A DNA stretch of 64,000 bases from Embiotoca jacksoni (lineage: Eukaryota; Chordata; Actinopteri; Embiotocidae). The DNA lies in contig JAKOON010000008.1 in assembly GCA_022577435.1 (NCBI GenBank), positions 17,687,501 to 17,751,500 on the forward strand, in the 5' to 3' direction. Positions 38,892 to 50,800 of the stretch are shown here, one piece after another. The notes below the pieces were generated by a model that was not told the DNA's origin, did not search any database, and saw only the letters and a list, made by a program, of their open reading frames with translations. A program made the translations under genes and the position numbers. How positions within the stretch are numbered: position 1 is the stretch's first letter; each line of letters starts with the position of its first letter.

Positions 38892-41800
38892 TACCTCACG
38901 TGTTCTAAACCTTTGCAAATTAAGTGACGTACAGGGGACAGTAAAGCATTGTGGAGATCTGATTTGGAGGCAGTGAGTGACAGCTGTGGAAGAACTGATT
39001 GGACACTGAAAGAAATGGAAAGGGAGGGACCTCTGCTGCGTGCATGAGTCATCACTCTCCACCCCCACCCCCCAGCCAAACTGTCTGTTTTTTTTTTTCC
39101 TTGCAGGTTGGAGATTTACTGAGCTACATTTTTTCTGCTGGAAAGACTAATTTTTGCATAAAACAGAACACAGATCTCAAGAAGCAAATTATTGTGAGTA
39201 ACATCATGACCCAAATTTGTAGGTGCATAACAGCAAAGGTCCAGAGACTATTACAAAATTACTTTCCAGTAAGTGCAAAATGACCGAAGTATAAATGTAT
39301 GTGTTTGAATGAGTTACACAAAGATATGTTTTTGATATCTTCCTGATCCCATGCCTCCTCGGCTAAACTCTAAGGATTTAATGCCTAAAAATGTATTAAA
39401 AAAAACACAACTACCTATTCCACAAAACAACAGTGGCTGCAGGAAAAACATCCTCTTAGACTACACAGACTACAGCCTGACTTCTGTGCTAAAGCTGTGG
39501 GAGACATGTTGTTCATGATAATCAAATTAATGTTTCCCACAGTCTGTCAGGTTAGTTTGGGGTGGATAATAGGGGCAAGCTGGTTGCGATGTGTGAAATC
39601 CTCCTCATTACTTTGATTACACTAGGCAAATCACAATTGTCACAACTGAGCTGGGATATAAATATCCAAGAGGACTGTATTTGTGCATTTTAGCTGATAT
39701 TTTGCTTAACAAACTCAAATATTATTTATTCATTCTATTAATTATAACAAAGAGAGCTTTGGCAAAATTACCGCTGCAACATTAAATTCCTCCACCCCTA
39801 ACATTGTGTTTTCCTATTTATTACTTCACTTGGATGCCTAAGCATCACTGTGCAGTTTGACACTAGAAGGCTTTTCTATGCTCATTTTAAATCTGAGTTT
39901 AACATGTAACAGCAGGATTTTGTGACATCATGACAAGTTTGGAAGTCAGTCCTGGTCCGATATGCAGCTTTCACAAGTGTGAGGCAGCAACACAAATTCT
40001 CCAACTCACATCAGATAATTGTTTGAAATTTAAAAAATGCAATTATTCTGAATTGTTCAATGAGAAGTGTAGATGCATTTTGAAGAATTTTACCTAAGTA
40101 ACTGAATTTCTTTCTATTTTGATCATAAATAAGTTTTAGATGATATAAAAATAACGTGAAAGTGTCCAAAAAAAAACCTCATTCCACAGATAATTACACA
40201 CAGCCTGTATTCAGCAAATGACCTGCTTATACATCTGTAAGTTTGTGATGTCACACACTCACACTTGTGTCAAATGTCTACCCTCAGCACCAAGAAAACA
40301 CCAAATTCTCATTTTGTTGTGAAGCTAGAAAGCTATAAGACCAAAAGATAAACCTGTGGCTGGCCTGAGGCAAGAGTCAATCAGAAGTGAGCGTCATTGA
40401 TATCAATGCGACTTCAACACAAAGACTATTCTTGGTGGAGCTCCAGAGAGAAGCTTAAAAGAGGAGATCTACAACAATATTGAGATAGTTTTTGGTGCTT
40501 AAAACCACAAAAGTATCTTCTTATGGATATTGAGACTGCAAATAAAACACTGAAAAAGACTAAAACATGGGACCTTTAAGAAGACCGTTAAGACTCCCAC
40601 ACTAGCTATTTAACACTGTGAAGCTACTTACACTACTCAACTGGACAATAATGAAGGGAAGTGCAGACTAGCAGAGACGTTCACATTTTCTTCCTGGATG
40701 GGACACACCATCTACTGTACTTTGACTTCTTACTTATTATGTGTGACACAATCAATGAGCGCTACGAGCTTAAATAGAAAAGACATGACGAGTTGCAGTG
40801 CTGCCACTGTGTTGCACTTTAGTTTGAGAAATCACTCATCACATATTATGTAGCTCTAAAATCTGTAGCAAACATGTCAGAGTAGTCTACTGTCAAAACA
40901 AACATTGCACATAATTGTATTTGGAAGCATTTCATGAATAATTTGAATGAATGAATAATATGAGCTTTTTCTGGTCTGCTGCTTTGAGGGTAAAAGCAGG
41001 TGTTTAGGCAACAAAATCATCTTGGTCATAATCAGGCATGACAAAAAATGATGGAAAAGGTATGACTAAATTCAGGCAACTAAAACTACATCTTTATAAT
41101 TAAAAGAAATCATTGTAGGATGTGCCAACCTGGTATCACAGCAAAGTATGTAATGTACCTGCAAGTCCACTAGAGCAAAGCGTGTCAGTATCACAAGTTT
41201 GTCTTACTAGGCGTAAAAACAATGTGTTTTAGGACAACAAGTAAACGTGGACAATTGTGTGATATGGAGAAAAACAACCCGCAACACACAAAACGAAAAA
41301 CACACAACACACATTCCCGTTATTATCCACGTTTTCTTCTCACGGACTCAAACTCTGGCATCCCGCTTGGCGGTTAGGGACTTAGGCTTTCTTTCAAGTA
41401 ACATTCATCACGACCTTCTTCAAGTGACCTGTCTCAGTTGATGTGCATCTTCTTATTACACTAATGCGACACCGGACATCACAAAGATATGCTGCCCTCT
41501 AGCAGACTGGTGAAAGTATTACGCGTTTTGCCATGATAGTGGACTACGTGTGGGTAGGACAGGAGATGGCAAATCGTGGTCTCTATCGAAGTAAACACTA
41601 TGTCTTGCCACTCCTTCCTTTGACAATTTGCTGTCCTTTGCATCACGCTACCTATAGCTGGGGCGCTGACTGTAAACGTTGGCACTTGAACTACCACGGC
41701 TGTCTTTTTTTTTTTTTTTCTCAGGAGAACCGTCTCAACTGAAAAGGGGCACCTCTTATTTTTAATCTGATTGTGTGACCACACACGCAGGTATTCTGAC

Positions 41801-44800
41801 ATGCTTTAAAAAAAATTAAAATACAAAACATAGACTGCTGGATAGTAAATCCCACAAACTGTGACAGAGGGGCCAAAAGGCTACATCTTTGTTTTAACAC
41901 GAAACAAGAAATAAGGTCAAATATGATGCGCTGGACCTATTCAAAATGATTACATGCTTCATTGGTGCCTCCACTGAAAGATTTCTCTTAAGTGTGACAC
42001 CACTGTCAATACAGTGTGCCAAGGAAACAATGTAAACTATATAAAGCCCAAGAGGGAACACAAGTGAAACTGAAAAGAGGGGGTGGGATCATCTAACTAT
42101 ATTCACAAAATGTAAAGAAGCATCAGCAAAGATGGCTTTCTCTCCTGAAGGTGAATTTCATGGCACTAAAGGAAGACAAAAGAAGAACAGGGCCAAGTCC
42201 ATTAGGGAGTGCAAAGACGAGTCAAGCTAAATGAGGGCTTCTTGGTGGAAGGCTTGGTAATAGGGAAACGACATCTGGGGGCATTTAAGAGGATGCTTCT
42301 GGTAGTTTGAAGACTGGGTTGACAATATATGAAATGAAAGGAACTAGGCAATGGGGTGGGGGCTGGGGAGGTGCCTTGAGGGAAGGGGTGGGCTCGCTGG
42401 GACACTTTGGAGGGAAGCTTCATAGTGCTGCGCTATGTACATATTTTTGATAAAGTTGCCGTGGGCCTTTCTCTGACTAGTGCGATCGTCAGTCTACCAA
42501 TGTTTTGTACCTCAAAGGTGAAGGTGCTCTTAAGGTCACAGAGTGACTGGACATACTGTAGGCATGACAGTGCCTCTTGGCTTGTTAAGTATTTTTCTTA
42601 TTGATTTTGTCAGTGTCAATGGCAGCCATAAAACTAGTATTAGATTATTATTCAGGCAGAAATGCTTTAAGGAGTGATGACACCATGTTAATGTCAGCAT
42701 TTTTCTGTTTGGGAGGGTTATTAGGCCCTAACCAATAAGTAGTGAATGACATGTCTTGGCTCAGATCTTGTGGACTAAATAAATATGCTAATTAGAAACG
42801 TACGTCAACCTGTTTAGCTGCGTTGATCTCATTCAAACTTCCTGTTATTTTTCTGGCCATTTTTCATTGACTGGTTTACCAACTCTGCCACAGGAAGATG
42901 ACATTCCCAATTACTCCTACAAATCAGAGATGTGAAACCAGTCGATCATGATATTAACGTCTTAACTGTTCACAAATTTCAATTGTCTCACAATCTATAT
43001 GGTCAAATTGTCCAAGCTTAGAGGGTAAAAACGGCCAAAAGGTTGGACTTTAAGCTGCCACTCGGACAAATGACCATCAGCCAGCTGCGGGCTTTCAATC
43101 TTTGATATCAATCTTTTTAGTGGTCAGTCTCAGGAGCCCTAGGCTGCCTGGAGGGTACGTCAGTTTGTGTGAGGGCTACCTCTTGGCAAAATGCTGATGA
43201 TACAGTGAGGCTGAAATTTACTACAACTAGCCATGCTGCCAGCGTACATATATGGTGTTTCCTTCAGCAAAAGTTTAGGGTGTTGTGAGCCAAACAAATG
43301 GCCCCCGACACATTAAAGGTTGTGCCCTGACAAGAGGATGAGGCAAGCCTCATGGGGCTTAATGTGAGAGCTAAGGCAGTGGTTCTCAGAAAAGCTTTCC
43401 CTCAAATGCTTGAAATGGGAGATGATGTGTTCAAGAAGTACCAAGCAGGTATTTAAGAGATTCATTTTAAGCAGGGACACTCTGGTTTAACTATGGAGGT
43501 ATACACGGTGTAGGAACAGAGAGAAATAAGTGAGGAAACTTCTGCTACAGGTTTAGGTCAGTAGTGTCATGTAGTGTTGAGCGGACATGATCTTCCCTGC
43601 CAAATTAGTCAAGAAACAGAGTAGGCAAGGAGTGGGAGCACTCCAGGTGAGAACAACAGCACTTCATCTGGATGCTGTGGGAATGTAGATAATGTTGGTT
43701 ACAAAGATAAGGTCACTGCAACTGACTTTTATCAGAAAAGGTGCGATAGCAGTTTAATAAAGCTCATTTAGATGCAGGAACACATGCGGAGGATGTTCCG
43801 TAAGAGAGTATACATCGCACCTATTTTAAATTACCTTTAGTTTGAATGGGCCTCAGGACTTGGGTTAGTAAAACTATTGGAAATTATTTCACAACTGGAA
43901 AGTTGATGTCAATCATTTTCTCCTCTGTCTCAACTATCAGGTGTCAGGTAAAGAGTAGAATTACCCTATTTGTGTTCCAAAGTAGTCTAGCAGGATCACA
44001 GTCAATGAATCTAAATGAATTATTTCTGCCCATTTATCATCACAGTCTATAAATCTAAATGACACCTAAAGCATATAGGTGATAGTAATGATATCTAGAC
44101 TAAATAGTAAATGTTTTGTTATATCATTATTCTGAACATATTTAAAAGAAAGACCACTGAGATAATATAGTTGGACCTCACACAAACACCAAATGAAGAT
44201 GTGTTGCAGGAATGAGTCATCTCAATCCAGCTGTCCACAGGGCATGTATCTGATTAGCATACCCACACTCACACACCAGGAACAAATGTAAATATTGCAA
44301 TAAAACCTGCTGTAATAGTATCAATTCAGCATCGAGGATGGGTTTCAGTTCATTTTTTTACCAAATTCAGCAATATTGAATGCATGTGTCTATGGAGTTA
44401 TACAGTTTCAATAATTGTTATTAATGCTATATGCAAATACAACTCTCAGGAATTGATGCCGTGGCAGCACACTCTCCTCCAGTTTACAACTGTGCCATAC
44501 GCTGTTATTTGATGTTATGTGTATGCATCAGTTGTAGAGAGAGGTTTCTCTCTAACGCCCTCTGCCTCTCTCTGTTTCTCACACACACACAGTCAATGTT
44601 GTTTGGCCAATTCAATCAAACATTAATTTAGGTTCAACATATTCCCAATAGTTTATTTTTAGGACACCATTTAGGCTGTGTTGAACAGTGTACCGTACCA
44701 AAAACAACTCTGTTCTAAATAATGTAACCAAACTGGAAAGATGAGCAAATCTGTTTTGGAGGTTTTCAGCTAAGCTACGATAGATGACATCTGCTCATGT

Positions 44801-47800
44801 CGGCACGAGGAAGGTTTGCTTTATTTGTTAAAGTTGTTGTTCAAGTGACCCTGAAGCTGAAGAACGCGTAAGATGAAAGGGCTGAAACAACTCTACAGGA
44901 CAGCGTGGTGAAGCGCCCACAAAGGGGTTATCTGCTCAGCAAGGCTGAACAATTTGGCGCTCTGTAGACTGAGGCACCCCATTTGGCTAATGAAGTCCCA
45001 GACTGTCTTCACACCACACCCCCACCCACCGCTCCTCTATGAAATGTTCTACTCATGAAAGTAATGAGGCAGGGAGGGAGAAAGACTCTTCTGGCCACTG
45101 ATAACCTCAGACTAAACTTGCAACCTTACGAGACAAGGGCCTAATATCTGGCCGTCAATCAGCCCCAGCATCCCTGGCTGGAGTGTTTAATTACAAGGAT
45201 CAATTATTTACCAGCCTCCTCTTTCACTACTCAGTGCGCCCAAAAAAGGAGTGTAAAGAAAAAAAAAAAAAAGAAAAGCTAAAACACTGGCAAGACCCAG
45301 AAGAAGTTGTGGTGGCAAATTTAGTCCAGAGAAAACAGTAAGTTGATTGTTCCACATAATACAGTTTGCATTTATTCTGTTCATTGTGCATGAGATGATT
45401 TTGTCTCTGCTTTTGAATGAATAACTACACAACAATTTCTGTAGGTGTTGTCAGATTAATATAAATAGAACTTTAGTGTAAGCAAATACACAACCAATTA
45501 CAGAAACTGAAATTATTACATAAAAGATTACAATAATCTCGAGGGATATTAATGAAATGCTCGTATTCAAACTGCAAAACTAAACATCGGTTATTGTCTG
45601 TCTTTGATGGCACAGACTGAAAAATGATCAAAGTCCATTAAAAAACTAAATCAAACTTCAATTATACTTTTTGACATGCTCGTGTCAACAAAAAGGTGCA
45701 AAAGCAGCATCACGATGTGACTGCTCTGACTTCATGGACTTCATATGGACTTCAGCTGTGTGGCTGAAACAGCAACTTCAAGGCTTTTAACTAATTTGAA
45801 GAGACAAGCTCATATTACCCCCTTTGCTTGTATAAACAACAGCTCTTCCCCTTGCTGATGGTGGGGAATATAAGTCAGGAAACAAAGATAAAGTCTCAAA
45901 AAGGACTACTCATCTGAAATTGTGTACATTTCAAGTGCTACATCCTGACAAAGACCAATATGTATATAATACAAATATCCAGTTTTCCTTCAAATGCTGC
46001 CTGTCAGTTTTATAGATGGTGTATTAGGTAAAAGTTTTCATACTCTTGCACAAAAGTACACAGTACTCTCTTTAGTGCAGATTTAGTTTACCATGTGATT
46101 TCTTACCTGTGCCAGTCCAAAATTCAAGTGTAAGACTTTAAACAAATTTAAAGAGACAAGATCATATCAACCCAATTTTCTGCCCCTCTTTACAAAGTGG
46201 CACACTCAGCTCCTGGTGAAAAGGATTCTGCGCTGACACTAGGACTCTGATAAACACATTTGAATATATTCTGGATTAACGCAAACATCTTTTTCCGCCA
46301 ACAAACTCCATAAGATATAAACTCCACAAAACTGCATTAAACAGATAAGACATATGGAACTGAGGGTAACTACTTCATTTCATGTATCACAACTGTACGC
46401 TACTTTTTTTAGTCCGTGTTCTTCTCTTACATATACAAATGCAAAACCAGTGAGAAGCAGCAGCTGGCTGAGTGTTTTGTTGTTATCTATCCATAGAGCA
46501 GAGTGACTCTCATGGTGTCCGGATTACAGCCAGCCAAATAACCCAAATAACAGGGGAAGTGAAAAACGCAGCACTCAACAAAGTCTGCTGTGGTACGGGG
46601 ACTTAACAAGCTACAACACCTGTGATTTGTGGTTTGCCTGTTTTGCTGTATTTTTGTGCTAGATTTCCATTGTCATCATGAGTCTAGCCTGGTTTGTTCT
46701 ATTTATGGTGTGCAAGCTCCACATCAGTGACCACCTGCTATCTACATTAGTTTGCATTAATGCTTGTATTACTTTTACCACAACCCCAGTTCAGAGAAAT
46801 TCCTCTGAACTGCTTTGGTGCACTTTTGTGAGTTTATGAACTGTTGTTGTCTTTGATTTGTATTTGCTTGATAAAAATATATCAGCAGTGAAGAAGTAAT
46901 GTCAATAGTTGGACACAACAGACAGAATAGATATAAACCAGCAAGATGAAATGCACACTTCAAAATGACTGGCCCAAGGCCTAGGGTGATGAACCAATTT
47001 TGGATTTCAGCATAATTATTTATGCCCCAAAACTGGTTTTATTTTTGCCAGAAAATGCCAAATATAAATCTTTATACATTACATTTAGCTGACGCTTTTA
47101 TCCAAAGCGACTTACAACATACCGATGGTACACCATCAGGAGCAATTTAGGGTTCAGTGTCTTGCTCAAGGACACTTAGGCATGTGGACAGGAGGAGCTG
47201 GGGATTGAGCCACCAACCTTCTGATTGGTGTGCGACCCGCTCTACCAACTGAGCCACGGCCTCCCATTTATACAAGATAAACAACTACAAAGTATACTGT
47301 CGAGTAATGTGTAACTTTCCAACCAACAGTTATCATTTGCCTAATCCTGCTCAAAAGTGAGTTGATTGTCCAAAGACACTGATATTGATCCAAAAGGTTA
47401 AGTTTAACACTTATGGCCTCATCAATTCCACAAGGGGGAGTGTGTTGAGGCTGAAATGTAAGAGTAGGCAGCTTGTTTCTCCTTCTACAGCAGCACAGGG
47501 TTTTTCCCTGGACTCTCAGCTGATGGCTCATTAATCTATTCTAGAGGAGGTCCCCTATGCAAGCAACCTGCGCCAGTGAAGGACTCCTCAGGCTTCGTCC
47601 TTTTTAATCCCAGTTTTTACTCAACCGAGTGTATTACAGAGTTGAAGAGGAGGTTCCTTTCCAGCATTGTAACATGGAAAACCTAATAAAAAGGGATTTA
47701 TTATTGTTTCTTCACAGCTATGAAAGTAGAAAAGTTTTAAAATTCAATTTAAGTTTGAGGTTGTTTTTTTTACATTTAAATTGACTGCAATGACGTGCTG

Positions 47801-50800
47801 CACTATAGAGGGGATGCAGGTGCTGTCTGTTTCACTGAGCCTCAACTTTCAGCTCATTGTCTCCGCACTGTGGAGTTGAGTCCCTCCAGCTCTCATTGGC
47901 CTCCCCTGATACATCTGAGCAGTCACTCATGACTCACAACTGGATGAGTCTGTCTAGTTGAAAACTCTCATAGTAAATCAACTGGAATAAAATTCTAAGA
48001 AAGTTTTGACTTAATACAACTTAGTTTTCATTTTTGAAGCAAAGTCATAAAATTGCAGCACTGCTCACCAAAGTCAGTTAAGTCTCTGATTGTTTCGACA
48101 TTGCTAATAATAGGTCAAGTGGGACACCAAATCCAAAATAGGTACTATAAATGAAGTCATAGGAGAAAGAACGCTATTGTTCTAAATACATTCAATCTGT
48201 GTTACATGGAAATAAATCTTGAAGGGACGATGAAAATAAATACCAAATTTCATGGATGCCGGGCCTTTAGTTGTATAGATACCTGAATCTTGCTTTAGTC
48301 ATAGCACAAATGCACAGAAAAGAAAAGTACAGCCACACATAATGATCATAATTAATTTGATATTTCATTCACGCTGTATTTAAATGATTGAAAGTTGTGC
48401 TAAATCCCTTTGGCCTGATACTCAAATTGAACTGCAGTTTCCTTACTCTATAAATTGCTGAAGAATTTGCAGATACAATCAGTGATTAGTCTAGAAACAG
48501 GTTACGAAATAGAATCTAAGTTTTTACGATCATTTGCTTCTTAATTCTGACACTGCTTCATATGCAGCAGATGCCATAAATGTCCTCATTTGAAAAGCCT
48601 GTGAGAAACTCATACTAAGAACCGACAGAACCAACAAAATGTCCTGAAAAAAGCATTTCCCATTTTGTAACCTTGAATAAATGTCTGTGCTATTTCTCAG
48701 TCTTGCTTTTATTTGCTCCGTAAGTTCCAAAAAAAGGATTTCACCACTGAATCAAAACTCATGCCTTTCTCTGTTTCCCTCTACAAACATATTTTCTACA
48801 ATAGAGTAGCGCTGAGCAATAAAACTATTTTGACAATTTTTTTTTTTTTAATTATCTGAATAAAAATAATCACCTAACGAGTCATTTATGGAAAATGCAT
48901 CCGGAGGAAATTGTGGCGATGAGCGATCAAACAACATCTGTTATTTGGAAATAGGTCGGATTTCTTAATCTTAATAAACAGCAGTGATTACAGTGGCACG
49001 CTAACATCCTGTTTGTCATCTTACTTTAGCGTTTTAGCATGATAATATTGTCCATTATCACTAAATACTAAGTGCAGGTGAGGCGGATCGGCGATGTTAT
49101 TAGTTTTGCTGGTAATATTTAAGACACATTAAGTAAACTGACTGTGGCACTAGCGGCAAATGAAAGGATCACTAAAATGATTACAGGTCATTCTGAATGA
49201 GATGTGAGTGTGTGAACCGGATGCTATGGCAATTTGTGCAAAAAGACATTTTTACTTAAAGCCCAAAATGTCACCTCATTTGGAGACACGAAGAAAAGTC
49301 GAGAGGATCCCCAAATCATTAGGGTAAATTGTCTTGTTAAGTACAAAATCAATCGAGTAGATGTTGACATACGGTATTCCTGTGAACTTTGAACTGCTGG
49401 TGGCTCTAGATGAAAAGCCAGGGCATCACCAAAATCAAGATAATTCAGCCTGAGGACAACGCAAATGTATGTACAAACTTTCAAGGCATTCCATCGAATA
49501 GCTGTTGAGATATTTCAGCGTGGACCCAGCTAACCAGTGTTTCAAGTCTTGTTCCACCGTGCTACTTCATACAGACATGAACCAAGCCAGAGAAGACAAC
49601 GGTTTCCAAGCCACTGCGTGGCACCTTCAACTCAGTAAGTACAGCGCTGCATACTTCCTTGTTCAGTGAATGTATGATTTCAGTGAAGAAATCTGACAAA
49701 CTATCAATCCAGATCCCACGAGCAAGATGGCCATTTGTAAAGCTGAGAAAATAGAGTGTAGGCTACCAGCGCAAATTAGATACCTGCATGCACATTTACA
49801 GCCAGACGTCCTGTGTGGGAGGCAGCAGGGCACTGAAAAGCTCCATTTACACACATTAGTTCAAATGCAGTATTTGCTCTGACACCCATCATCGCTTAAG
49901 TACTCCATTCATACATGCTCTTCTTCGGCTGACAAGACCAATTACGTGTTAATGATTTTCTCATTTTAATAACATCCATTTAAATCAATAATCATATGGA
50001 AATTTGTCTGATATTAATGGCAGGTTTTCCTCCACACTGGAACTGATCTGTTAGTGACAGCATCACTCAAACACCACAAATTTGAGAGTTTAAATGGCAG
50101 CTCTGTCAGTCATGTCAGGATTGAGATTTCTGACTGCCTGACTAACAAAGCAAGAGGATGTCTCAATGCAGTTATAGCTATATTTGTATATCTATAGTTA
50201 CAGCTATATGTAGCTATTAAGCTATTCGAAAGAGTAATGACAATGTGTCAGCATTGTAATGTTGCTGTAGTTATAGAAGCAGTGAAGCGGCAACCATACA
50301 TGTGTTCACAAACAAATAAATTAACAACTGCAGTGAAGCGACACTTCATCACGACTTCTGAACCGTACAACATTCCACAGCACGTCACACTGAGTGATGT
50401 CTGCAGCATGTACTGTACAAAAAAATTTAATCTATCAAACTGTTTTTAATAGCATCTGATTGGCAAGCTGTCTTGGGACAGTTGGCAAATGGGCGGGCAG
50501 CGGAGGAGTTTAGAGGTGCTAAAGTTCAGGCAGGAGCGACGCAGCACCCTGTGTCCTGCCAACAGCCTTACAGTGGCGCAAATCCTGACTAAGTTGTTGA
50601 CCCGCGGCCCCCACCTGCCTTGACCATGCATTATATAGGGGGGGCATCACTTCCCCTCCTATGCTGCCTGCCACACCAGAAGGCTTTTGACTCATGCCCA
50701 TCTGCCCTGGTAGTACATACATTAAATGAAAGCCAAGATACCGGCACCCTGTCCAATTCATGTGTGTCTTTATAACAACAAGTTGTTATGTTGTGTGTGA

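Noticed and set aside
47200..47266. tRNA gene on the minus strand
   Set aside because: A- and B-box-like sequences are present, but they are the head of a SINE with body, LINE-type tail and target duplications, and no tRNA cloverleaf fits.
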